Source of the DNA: CALHAX01 sp038523655 | GTDB taxonomy: Bacteria; Pseudomonadota; Alphaproteobacteria; Rhizobiales; CALHAX01 | DNA length: 9,512 bases | Assembly: GCA_038523655.1 (NCBI GenBank) | Contig: JBCBJG010000107.1 | Coordinates: forward strand, 1 to 9,512 | Reading direction: 5' to 3' | Shown here: one piece after another, positions 1 through 5,102 of the stretch | Numbering within the stretch: position 1 is the stretch's first letter | Layout: the number at the start of each line of letters is the position of its first letter | Position numbers and translations under genes: made by a program | Notes under the pieces: model-generated | Seen by the model: the letters and a program-made list of their open reading frames with translations, nothing else | Database searches by the model: none | What the model was told of the DNA's origin: nothing

Positions 1-459
1 CGGCCGCGACGGGACCATGATGACAGCTTCGCCATCGAGCACGAGCCGCGCCCCGACATGGCAGGTGCAGGCGAAAATAGCGCGGCGCTTCTGCGGGAAA
101 AGTGCCTGCACTTCGACGTCCGTGCGCACCTCGTCACCCACGAAAACCGGCGCCTTGAAGTTCAGCGTCTGCGAAATGTAGATCGCGCCCGGCCCTGGCA
201 GATGCATGCCGAACACCGCGGAAACGTAGCTCGCGGAAAGGATGCCGTGGGCGATGCACGCTTTGAACATGGTGCCGGCGGCATAATCCTCGTCGAGGTG
301 CACCGGGTTGTAGTCGCCCGAAATATCAGCGAACGCCTGAATGTCGTCGGCGGTAACGGTGCGCAACACGTGCGCCGAGAGCCCCATTTCGAGGTCCTCG
401 AAAAAGTAGGATCGCGGGACTGGCGCCGGATCAATGTCGACGCGTGCAGCTTCGCTCAT
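1..459 (-). CDS. MaoC-like (R)-specific enoyl-CoA hydratase, 3' end cut by the window
   Basis: Reading down the minus strand from the ATG at 459-457 gives 153 codons open to the window edge, so the stop is not seen. The protein is a single hot-dog-fold MaoC dehydratase domain. Residues 47-54 read SGDYNPVH, the hydratase-2 signature; Asp49 and His54 are in the positions of the catalytic Asp/His pair of PhaJ-type enzymes, which hydrate trans-2-enoyl-CoA to (R)-3-hydroxyacyl-CoA. The middle holds the family's AHG-IL and LNFKAPVFVGDEV-like stretches (about 69-72 and 98-110). MaoC single-domain proteins are usually about 140-160 residues, so little is missing. The start is supported by GGAGGA at 464-469, four bases upstream. 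It is transcribed away from trcR. The acyl-CoA ligases and dehydrogenase further right suggest a fatty or organic acid CoA pathway, but they are not in its operon. Substrate is unknown. Confidence 0.92.
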   Translation of the reverse strand, partial: MSEAARVDIDPAPVPRSYFFEDLEMGLSAHVLRTVTADDIQAFADISGDYNPVHLDEDYAAGTMFKACIAHGILSASYVSAVFGMHLPGPGAIYISQTLNFKAPVFVGDEVRTDVEVQALFPQKRRAIFACTCHVGARLVLDGEAVIMVPSRP

Positions 460-463
460 GATG

Positions 464-469
464 TCCTCC
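464..469 (-). promoter_or_regulatory. Ribosome binding site of the MaoC-like gene
   Basis: On the minus strand GGAGGA precedes the ATG at 459-457 by four bases. This good Shine-Dalgarno match selects this start over the other ATGs in the overlapping frames. Confidence 0.75.
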
Positions 470-554
470 CCGGCGGCCTGCCAGCGACCGTCCGACCAGT
501 CCGGATAACGTTCCCAGACGACCGGACCAGGCGAACCTTACGCCGCCAAAGTTT

Positions 555-576
555 ACGAATGGCCCCCACCATTCGT
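555..576. promoter_or_regulatory. Perfect 8-bp inverted repeat, likely operator
   Basis: ACGAATGG at 555-562 and CCATTCGT at 569-576 are exact reverse complements with a 6-bp spacer (CCCCCA). The dyad lies about 95 bp upstream of the MaoC-like start codon, where a repressor operator would sit. The half-site shape (GAATG facing CATTC) loosely resembles sites of TetR-type fatty-acid regulators, but that is only a resemblance. No T-run follows on either strand, which argues against a terminator. Confidence 0.45.
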
Positions 577-815
577 CCAAAGCGCTGACGAAGCCGTACG
601 CTACGGCTCGGCTGATGTGCGTTGCGACTGGCTTGTCGCGCGTCGCCAGCACTCCTCTGACGCACCCGTATGGGCTCGCGGGCCTGCCGGCAACCGTCCG
701 CCGCTAACTGGCCAGCATACCCGTCGCTTCTGGCCCCACCAAACAGCCGCCCCACGCAAGCATTGCTTCGCCCGCTCTGACGCTCGCAAGACGGCGGCAC
801 GAAACGGCCAAACAG

Positions 816-830
816 GTAAGGAACCATTAA
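816..830. promoter_or_regulatory. CtrA-like box (GTAA-N7-TTAA) upstream of trcR
   Basis: GTAA (816-819), seven bases, then TTAA (827-830) matches the alphaproteobacterial CtrA consensus TTAA-N7-TTAA with one mismatch; read on the minus strand it is TTAA-N7-TTAC. It overlaps where the -35 element of the hexamer at 852-857 would be, which is the usual geometry for CtrA-activated promoters. A GAATC site follows immediately. Matches of this quality can occur by chance, so this is a candidate only. Confidence 0.4.
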
Positions 831-832
831 GC

Positions 833-837
833 GAATC
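833..837. promoter_or_regulatory. GANTC (CcrM-type) methylation site in the trcR promoter
   Basis: GAATC at 833-837 fits GANTC, the target of the cell-cycle adenine methylase CcrM in many Alphaproteobacteria. It lies three bases from the CtrA-like box and inside the spacer before the -10-like hexamer. Most other GANTC sites I saw in the window are inside coding sequence. A functional role is inferred from position. Confidence 0.4.
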
Positions 838-851
838 GGCGTGTTGTCTTG

Positions 852-857
852 TAGAAT
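852..857 (+). promoter_or_regulatory. Candidate -10 hexamer (TAGAAT) for the trcR leader
   Basis: TAGAAT differs from the sigma-70 -10 consensus at one base. No TTGACA-like -35 lies 17 bp upstream; that position is occupied by the end of the CtrA-like box, as expected for an activator-dependent promoter. Transcription would begin near 864, giving a leader of about 255 nt before the trcR ATG. Confidence 0.35.
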
Positions 858-882
858 TTGCCGGGTGGTACGCGTTTGCCGC

Positions 883-899
883 CGCCGCTTCTTGCGGCG
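883..899 (+). other. Small GC hairpin in the trcR leader
   Basis: CGCCGC (883-888), loop TTCTT, GCGGCG (894-899) form a perfect 6-bp stem in the transcribed leader. No T-run follows. It may be part of a larger fold with the downstream terminator-like hairpin. Confidence 0.35.
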
Positions 900-963
900 C
901 GGTTTCAGCGGGTCCGCCCCGGCAATATTGGAAGCCACGATCGGTGCAAGAGCCATTGATCGC

Positions 964-1008
964 AGGGGCCGCGGCTTGATCAGCAAAGTCGCGGCCCTTC
1001 TTCGTTCT
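964..1008 (+). terminator. Intrinsic-terminator-like hairpin in the trcR leader
   Basis: GGGCCGCGGCTT (966-977) pairs with AAGTCGCGGCCC (986-997) over 12 bp with one G-U pair and an 8-nt loop; the pairing extends outward by a G-U and an A-T pair. A pyrimidine-rich TTCTTCGTTCT (998-1008) follows. This is the strongest stem plus T-rich tract I saw in the window. It lies 110 bp before the trcR start and about 100-140 nt after the candidate promoter, so it could end a short independent RNA or act as an attenuator of trcR. The T-tract is interrupted, so efficiency is uncertain. Confidence 0.5.
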
Positions 1009-1086
1009 GCGCCCGGGCGTTGCGCCGTCCCCGCGCCTCGACTATATCCCGCGCATTCAACACAAAAGTCCGATCGACGCATCGGC

Positions 1087-1104
1087 CCCCGGTCATCACC
1101 GGGG
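1087..1104 (+). promoter_or_regulatory. Hairpin abutting the trcR ribosome binding region
   Basis: CCCCGGT (1087-1093), loop CATC, ACCGGGG (1098-1104) form a perfect 7-bp stem with a tetraloop. The 3' arm ends two bases before the only plausible Shine-Dalgarno (GGGA, 1107-1110) and 14 bases before the ATG. It could limit or set ribosome access. I do not recognise it as a known riboswitch element. Confidence 0.4.
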
Positions 1105-1118
1105 ACGGGAACCCTCTT

Positions 1119-1931
1119 ATGTCCAACGAACTTCTCATGCCGAAAGCGACGGCCGTCTGGCTCGTCGACAACACTTCGCTGACCTTCGAGCAAATCGCGG
1201 AATTCTGCGGACTGCACGTCCTCGAGGTCAAAGGCATCGCGGACGACGACGTCGCGCAAGGCATCAAGGGCGTCGACCCGATTTCAGCCGGGCAGCTGAC
1301 CCGCAAGGAACTCGATAAAGCCGGCGAAGACGCCAACTATCGGATGGAGCGATCGGAATCGAAGGTCGAGATCCCGACGATTAAAAAGAAAAAGTCGCCG
1401 CGCTACACCCCGACGACCATGCGTCAGGAGCGCCCGAACGCGATCCTCTGGCTGCTCCGCAATCACGAAGAACTGAAGGACGCGCAGATCATCCGCCTCG
1501 TTGGCACCACGAAACCGACGATCGCAGCGATCCGCGAACGGACGCACCACAACATCGCTAGCCTCACCCCGACGGACCCGGTGACGATCGGGCTGTGTAC
1601 GCAGGTCGACCTCGACGCCGAGGTCGGCAAGGCGAGCGAGCGCGTGCGCAAGGAGCGCGAAAAATCCGCCAAGGAAATGGAAGCCGCCGGCACGCTTGCA
1701 CCCGCCGAGGAGACCGCGCCGATTGAAAAAGCGGAGCCGGAGAAAAATTACGCCAAGCTGATCACGGCGGAAGAGATGCAGAAGATCCGCGCGGAACAGG
1801 AAGAAAAACAGCTCGCCCAGGAAGCGCTGATTGCGAACTCCGCCGAGCGTCAGCGCGAACGCCAACCGGACGCGGACGCTGTCTTCGCCCGCTTCAAGAA
1901 CAACCCGGCCCGTCGGTCATCGCGCGATTAA
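1119..1931 (+). CDS. trcR: DUF1013 cell-cycle transcriptional regulator TrcR
   Basis: 270 residues. The N-terminus (LMPKATAVWLVDNTSLTF, residues 6-23) and the central block (RPNAILWLLRNHEELKDAQI to about 146) are the conserved parts of the DUF1013 family, found across Alphaproteobacteria and named TrcR. Two helix-turn-helix-like segments are visible, about 20-45 and 107-142, consistent with DNA binding. From about 165 the protein becomes a highly charged Glu/Lys/Arg-rich, probably coiled-coil and partly disordered tail (to 270), which contrasts with the compact first 165 residues. I chose the ATG at 1119 because family members begin just before this LMPKA motif; the frame is open 99 bp further upstream but that part is not conserved. 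The ribosome binding site is weak (GGGA at 1107-1110). The gene stands alone and converges on the SDR gene. Family assignment is firm; the targets are not evident here. Confidence 0.93.
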   Translation: MSNELLMPKATAVWLVDNTSLTFEQIAEFCGLHVLEVKGIADDDVAQGIKGVDPISAGQLTRKELDKAGEDANYRMERSESKVEIPTIKKKKSPRYTPTTMRQERPNAILWLLRNHEELKDAQIIRLVGTTKPTIAAIRERTHHNIASLTPTDPVTIGLCTQVDLDAEVGKASERVRKEREKSAKEMEAAGTLAPAEETAPIEKAEPEKNYAKLITAEEMQKIRAEQEEKQLAQEALIANSAERQRERQPDADAVFARFKNNPARRSSRD

Positions 1932-2021
1932 AAGCGCATTCCGCGAGGGCGGGCGGATTGCTAGAGCGCCAGAGTCAGCGCCCTGGTGTCACGCTGCCGG
2001 CGCCGAGGTGCACGCGGCAAG

Positions 2022-2049
2022 CTGGGCGCGCCAAGCCGGGCGCGCCAAG
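2022..2049. repeat. Two tandem copies of a 14-bp GC-rich unit
   Basis: CTGGGCGCGCCAAG (2022-2035) is followed at once by CCGGGCGCGCCAAG (2036-2049), differing at one base. Each contains the 8-bp palindrome GGCGCGCC. They sit in the 128-bp gap between the convergent trcR and SDR genes. No clear terminator with a T-run was found in this gap. Confidence 0.6.
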
Positions 2050-2059
2050 TTACGCGCGC

Positions 2060-2998
2060 TCAGCCATCCGTGCGACGCTCCGCCATGGTGTAGTGGAGCG
2101 GCATGCGCCCGCCATCGACGACAATCGTCTCCCCTGTGATGTAGCTCGCGTCATCGCACGCGAGGAACGCAACGACCGATGCCACCTCGCGCGGACTGGC
2201 AATCCGCCCGAGGGGTGTGCGGGCAAGCACCGCGGCCCGCTTCGCATCATCGGAGTAAGCCTTCTCCGTCATCGGTGTCGCCACGCTGCCGGGTGCCACG
2301 GCGTTGACGCGGATACCGTGCGGCGCGAGCGCGACGGCCATACCGCGCGTCATGCTCTCGAGCCCGGCCTTCGTCATACCGTAGACGATGCGATCAGGTC
2401 GGGCGAGCGCCGCGTTGATCGATGAGACGTTGACGATCCGCCCGGGCGTCATTGTGGTGCCTGGAAGCGCATTCTCGACCGCTCCCTTCATTTCCCGCGC
2501 CACCGCCTGGGACAGCAGAAAACTGCCTTTCAGGTTGATACCCATCAGCCGGTCGAACGCTTTCTCGCTGAGGGAGAGAAAATCATCCGCCTCGTCGCTG
2601 ATCCCGGCCGCGTTCACCAGCACGTCGATCTGATCGTATGCTTCGCGTGCGGCAGCGATCAGGTTGAGCACATCGAGACGCTCGGCGATGTCGCATGAGA
2701 CGTACACCGCACTGCGTCCACGCTCGCGAAAGTCCTGCAGCGTGGCGTTGCCCGCCTCATCGTTCGTGTCCGCCAGCACGACGTCTGCACCCTCCGAGGC
2801 GAAGCGCGCCGCTGTCGACCGCCCAATCCCGGATGCCGCGCCCGTGACGATGACCGTTTGTCCGGCGAACCGTTTGCGGCGCGGTGCGGATGTCCGGGTA
2901 CCGGTGGCCTCGGACGGACCGGCGGCCGCCCCTGCACCTGACCCGCCAGGCTCTGCGCCCTGAAGGCCTGCATTATTTTCCTCGCTGCGATCAGCCAT
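2060..2998 (-). CDS. Short-chain dehydrogenase/reductase (SDR), probably NAD-dependent
   Basis: 312 residues from the ATG at 2998-2996. A classical SDR domain starts near residue 44: cofactor motif TGAASGIG (52-59), Asp77 at the end of strand 2 (suggesting NAD rather than NADP), NAAG (129-132), catalytic Asn155, Ser193, Tyr206 and Lys210 (YxxxK), and a VDGG motif near the end. This points to oxidation or reduction of a hydroxyl/keto group, for example on a 3-hydroxyacyl-CoA; the substrate cannot be read. Residues 1-43 are an unusual Gly/Ala/Ser-rich, probably disordered extension; typical classical SDRs are about 250 residues. The start is set by translational coupling: the TGA of the upstream synthetase (3000-2998) overlaps this ATG as TGATG. 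An in-frame ATG at 3028 would lie inside the synthetase gene and is less likely. Confidence 0.9.
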   Translation of the reverse strand: MADRSEENNAGLQGAEPGGSGAGAAAGPSEATGTRTSAPRRKRFAGQTVIVTGAASGIGRSTAARFASEGADVVLADTNDEAGNATLQDFRERGRSAVYVSCDIAERLDVLNLIAAAREAYDQIDVLVNAAGISDEADDFLSLSEKAFDRLMGINLKGSFLLSQAVAREMKGAVENALPGTTMTPGRIVNVSSINAALARPDRIVYGMTKAGLESMTRGMAVALAPHGIRVNAVAPGSVATPMTEKAYSDDAKRAAVLARTPLGRIASPREVASVVAFLACDDASYITGETIVVDGGRMPLHYTMAERRTDG

Positions 2999-4902
2999 CA
3001 GGCCGGCATGCCGCGGGTCTTGAGACACCCTTCGATCTCGGTCAGGATTTCTGGATCGTCGATTGTTGCCGGCATCGCATATTCCTCCCCATCCGCGATC
3101 GAGCGGATCGTCTTGCGGAGGATTTTTCCCGAGCGTGTTTTGGGCAGGCGCGGCACTGTGATTGCGGTCTTGAACGCGGCAACGGGACCAATCTTGTCGC
3201 GCACGAGTTGCACGACCTCTTTTTCGATCTCATCCACCCCGCGTGCAACGCCCGCGTTCAGCACGATGAGCCCGGCCGGCACCTGGCCCTTCATCGTATC
3301 GGCCACGCCGACCACTGCACACTCGGCGACATCCGGATGGGAGGCGACGACTTCTTCCATCCCGCCGGTCGAGAGCCGGTGACCCGCGACATTGATGATA
3401 TCGTCCGTCCGCGCCATCACATAGACGTAGCCATCGTCGTCGAGGTACCCGGCATCGGATGTCTCGTAGTACCCGGGGAAAGCCGACAGGTAGCTCTCCC
3501 GGAACCGCTCGTCCTTGTTCCAGAGCGTCGGCAAACAGCTCGGCGGCAGCGGTAGCTTGATGCAGATCGCGCCGGTCTCGCCGGCGGGCACTGGCTTGCC
3601 GCCATCATCGAGGATCTGGATGTCGTAGCCGGGCATCGCGACCGTCGGCGAGCCGTACTTGATGGGTAGCGCCCCGAGCCCGAGCGGGTTGCCCGCGATC
3701 GTCCATCCGGTCTCAGTCTGCCACCAATGGTCGATCACCGGTCGCCCGAGTTTTTCCTCCGCCCAATGGATCGTATCCGGATCCGCCCGCTCACCGGCGA
3801 GGAACAGCGCTTCAAACGACGACAAATCGTAGTCCGCAATGAGCGCACCGGCAGGATCTTCCTTCTTGATCGCACGAAAAGCAGTCGGCGCCGTGAAGAG
3901 CGTTTTCACCTTATGCTCCGCGATCACCCGCCAGAACACACCGGCATCCGGAGTGCCGACAGGCTTGCCCTCGAACAGGATCGTGGTGCAGCCGTGCAGC
4001 AGCGGCGCGTAGACGATGTAAGAATGCCCGACCACCCAGCCGACATCGGACGCTGCCCAATAAACATCCCCCGGGTCCGCATCGTAGATCGCCTTCATCG
4101 ACCACTTGAGCGCAACCATGTGGCCGCCATTGTCGCGCACGACTCCCTTCGGCTCGCCCGTCGTGCCGCTGGTGTAGAGAATATAGAGCGGATCCGTTGC
4201 CGCCACCTCGACGCAATCGGCGACCCGGCCACTAGCGCGTGCGTCCGCGACGGCTCCGGACCAATCCACGTCCCGTTCGGGCACGAGCTCGGCTTCCTGC
4301 TGGGACCGTTGCAGGATGAGGCAGGCGTCCGGTTTATCCTCCGCAAGATCGATCGCGCCGTCCAGCAGCGGCTTGTAGGCCACGACCCTGGTCGGCTCGA
4401 TCCCGCAGGAGGCGGAGAGGATCATTTTCGGCTTGGCATCATCGATCCGCGTTGCGAGTTCCTTCGCCGCGAACCCGCCGAACACCACTGAGTGAATGGC
4501 CCCGATCCGCGCACACGCCAGCATCGCGAACACCGCCTCGGGCACCATCGGCATGTAGATGATGACGCGGTCGCCCTTGCGGATTCCGTGTTCGACAAGC
4601 ACCGCCGCGAGCGTCGCAACCTCGTCACGCAACGCGCGGAAGGTGAATGTCTGCTGCGTCCCCGTGATGGGACTGTCGTAGATCAGCGCGGCTTGATCCC
4701 CGCGAGCGTCCACATGTCGGTCGACACAGTTGTGGCAGGTGTTGCAGGTCGCGTCCGGAAACCAGCGCCCGTACTGCCCCTCGTAGGGATCATAAATGCG
4801 TGTCGGCGGCGCATACCAGTCGATCTCACGCGCCGCGTCGGCCCAAAAACCGTCTGGATCGGCGCACCACCGTTCATAAGTCTCGCGATAGCTGCTGGTC
4901 AT
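2998..4902 (-). CDS. PrpE-type short-chain (propionate-like) acyl-CoA synthetase
   Basis: 634 residues, close to the usual 628-635 of PrpE. It activates a short-chain carboxylate with ATP and CoA through an acyl-adenylate. An ACS N-terminal cap (about 5-60) precedes the AMP-binding domain with YTSGTTGEPKG (243-253) and DHWWQTETGW (391-400); the Trp after TETG is typical of propionyl-CoA synthetases rather than acetyl-CoA synthetases. TSDAGY (481-486), Arg498 and the C-terminal SGKILRK with invariant Lys593 (the residue acylated for control in this family) follow. The ATG at 4902-4900 is chosen because GGGGAGGG lies at 4911-4918 and the YRETYERW start fits the family; the frame stays open to 4986. 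The downstream SDR overlaps its stop. No prpBCD genes are visible, so the role need not be the methylcitrate pathway. Acetate, propionate, butyrate or 3-hydroxypropionate are all possible substrates. Confidence 0.92.
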   Translation of the reverse strand: MTSSYRETYERWCADPDGFWADAAREIDWYAPPTRIYDPYEGQYGRWFPDATCNTCHNCVDRHVDARGDQAALIYDSPITGTQQTFTFRALRDEVATLAAVLVEHGIRKGDRVIIYMPMVPEAVFAMLACARIGAIHSVVFGGFAAKELATRIDDAKPKMILSASCGIEPTRVVAYKPLLDGAIDLAEDKPDACLILQRSQQEAELVPERDVDWSGAVADARASGRVADCVEVAATDPLYILYTSGTTGEPKGVVRDNGGHMVALKWSMKAIYDADPGDVYWAASDVGWVVGHSYIVYAPLLHGCTTILFEGKPVGTPDAGVFWRVIAEHKVKTLFTAPTAFRAIKKEDPAGALIADYDLSSFEALFLAGERADPDTIHWAEEKLGRPVIDHWWQTETGWTIAGNPLGLGALPIKYGSPTVAMPGYDIQILDDGGKPVPAGETGAICIKLPLPPSCLPTLWNKDERFRESYLSAFPGYYETSDAGYLDDDGYVYVMARTDDIINVAGHRLSTGGMEEVVASHPDVAECAVVGVADTMKGQVPAGLIVLNAGVARGVDEIEKEVVQLVRDKIGPVAAFKTAITVPRLPKTRSGKILRKTIRSIADGEEYAMPATIDDPEILTEIEGCLKTRGMPA

Positions 4903-4910
4903 GGCCTCGT

Positions 4911-4918
4911 CCCTCCCC
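4911..4918 (-). promoter_or_regulatory. Ribosome binding site of the PrpE-type synthetase
   Basis: On the minus strand GGGGAGGG lies eight bases upstream of the ATG at 4902-4900. It decides this start against the upstream in-frame ATG at 4986-4984. Confidence 0.65.
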
Positions 4919-4990
4919 GACGTGAGGACGGAACACCGGGCCCCGTCGTCGGCGCGGATTTGTTCAAAACCACCTGCGAATTGCAAGTCT

Positions 4991-5003
4991 ACGCACGATG
5001 CGT
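4991..5003. promoter_or_regulatory. Dyad ACGCA-N3-TGCGT in the divergent synthetase promoter region
   Basis: ACGCA (4991-4995), CGA, TGCGT (4999-5003) form a perfect 5-bp inverted repeat in the 200-bp gap between the two divergent acyl-CoA synthetase genes. A second small dyad, TGC-GAATT-GCA, lies just to its left near 4975-4986. Such a position suits an operator controlling both genes, but short dyads arise by chance in GC-rich DNA and I see no convincing -35/-10 pair. Confidence 0.3.
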
Positions 5004-5102
5004 GCTCACCCGCCGCGCGCGTGGTAGGCCGTGCGCCACATGGGCCCGGGCACGCCGCACGGGTCTGCCGCCGAACGTGAAGAAACGTGGACGATCGAGC
5101 CG

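Larger units (their letters stand above)
460..1118. other. Non-coding divergent region between the MaoC-like gene and trcR
   Basis: There are 659 bp without a credible gene. Open frames exist on both strands, but none encodes a recognisable domain and they read as Arg/Ala/Pro-rich low-information sequence typical of GC-rich frame shadows. The left half (470-810) holds one perfect inverted repeat (555-576) and otherwise nothing I recognise. The right half (810-1118) holds a dense set of regulatory-looking elements for trcR, listed separately: CtrA-like box, GANTC site, -10-like hexamer, three hairpins and a weak ribosome binding site. No tRNA T-loop signature or known riboswitch core is apparent. 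Confidence 0.7.

Noticed and set aside
466..820. Possible tRNA or other structural RNA in the left half of the divergent region
   Set aside because: No T-loop GGTTCGANTCC-like signature, CCA end or cloverleaf pairing could be found.
617..979. Plus-strand open frame of 120 codons in the region before trcR
   Set aside because: The composition is low-information, no family is recognised, and it runs through the CtrA-like box, the -10 hexamer and into the terminator-like stem.
456..1259. Long minus-strand open frame (267 codons) opposite the start of trcR and its leader
   Set aside because: It overlaps the firmly identified trcR, is Arg-rich without a recognisable domain and has no good ribosome binding site; it is a GC-rich frame shadow.
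1932..2059. Bidirectional terminator between trcR and the SDR gene
   Set aside because: Only short imperfect stems such as TGCCG/CGGCA with long loops were seen and no T-run on either strand.
3727..4491. 254-codon plus-strand open frame inside the PrpE-type gene
   Set aside because: It is antisense to a motif-complete synthetase and has no recognisable domain.
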